Shown here one piece after another: positions 5,364 through 5,426 of a stretch of 5,426 nt of DNA (position 1 is its first letter; each line of letters opens with the position of its first letter). The position numbers were made by a program, and so were the translations under genes. The stretch is from an uncultured Clostridia bacterium (GTDB lineage Bacteria; Bacillota; Clostridia; TANB77; CAG-508). A model generated the notes under the pieces. The model made no database searches and was not told where the DNA came from. It worked only from the letters and a program-made list of their open reading frames with translations. The stretch is taken from assembly GCA_947630255.1 (NCBI GenBank), contig CANRGU010000085.1, positions 1-5,426 on the forward strand, written 5' to 3'.

Positions 5364-5426
5364 ATGAATAATTTAATATTTTATAGGCGAAAAAAGAGAA
5401 ATCTAATAGAAAAGTCTATACATAAA
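5364..5426 (+). CDS. Start of an unidentified gene (3' truncated by window edge)
   Basis: Open from ATG 5364 to the window end, 21 codons, beginning MNNLIFYRRKKRNLIEKSI. It is supported by a good ribosome binding site, a preceding terminator and a possible -10 box, which together make a new transcription unit likely. The N-terminus is strongly basic (RRKKR at residues 8-12), as may occur before a membrane segment or in a nucleic-acid-binding protein, but there is too little sequence to assign a family. It contains AGG and CGA arginine codons but no CGG. Confidence 0.55.
   Translation, partial: MNNLIFYRRKKRNLIEKSIHK

Overview
The window comes from a strongly AT-rich, low-GC Gram-positive type bacterium (Bacillota or a close relative). 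The main reason is a PolC-type DNA polymerase III alpha subunit, a replicase largely confined to Bacillota, Mycoplasmatota and a few other phyla. It follows directly after an RseP/RasP-like intramembrane protease, an arrangement related to the uppS-cdsA-dxr-rseP-(ispG or proS)-polC clusters of Clostridia and Bacilli. Arginine is mostly AGA, lysine and glutamate are mostly AAA and GAA, and A/T-ending codons dominate. No species can be named from the sequence alone.

Layout, all on the + strand. Bases 1-809 hold the C-terminal part of a site-2 (M50) protease, truncated by the window edge. After a 13-base gap, polC occupies 823-5160. A 15-bp inverted repeat ending in a T-run (5171-5231) follows as a probable intrinsic terminator. 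Then comes an AT-rich spacer with a TATAAT box. At 5364 a good ribosome binding site precedes the first 21 codons of an unidentified gene that runs off the window.

The remarkable feature is polC itself. It encodes a complete, well-conserved protein (958 + 215 + 213 + 58 = 1444 residues; B. subtilis PolC has 1437), but only if the reading frame moves forward by one base at three places: C3697, C4343 and C4983. All three have the same form: a codon ending in T, one extra C, then GGA or GGT encoding a glycine that is conserved in PolC. In each case the unshifted codon is CGG. I checked every CGG trinucleotide in the rseP fragment and polC, and CGG occurs as an in-frame codon nowhere else. This is unlike random decay or ordinary sequencing error. 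It suggests CGG (or CGGN) is an unassigned or non-decoded codon at which ribosomes shift +1, or a four-base codon read as glycine. This is inference, and error or pseudogene explanations still have to be excluded.

A second oddity is a perfect 15-bp palindrome with a 5-base loop (1049-1083) inside the 5' part of polC. It looks like a small palindromic element carried in frame within the protein-coding sequence.

Functionally, the protease acts in the membrane (in relatives, on anti-sigma factors and signal-peptide remnants), while PolC is the cytoplasmic replicative polymerase with built-in 3'-5' proofreading and a C-terminal clamp-binding motif. They probably share a transcript but no biochemical pathway.
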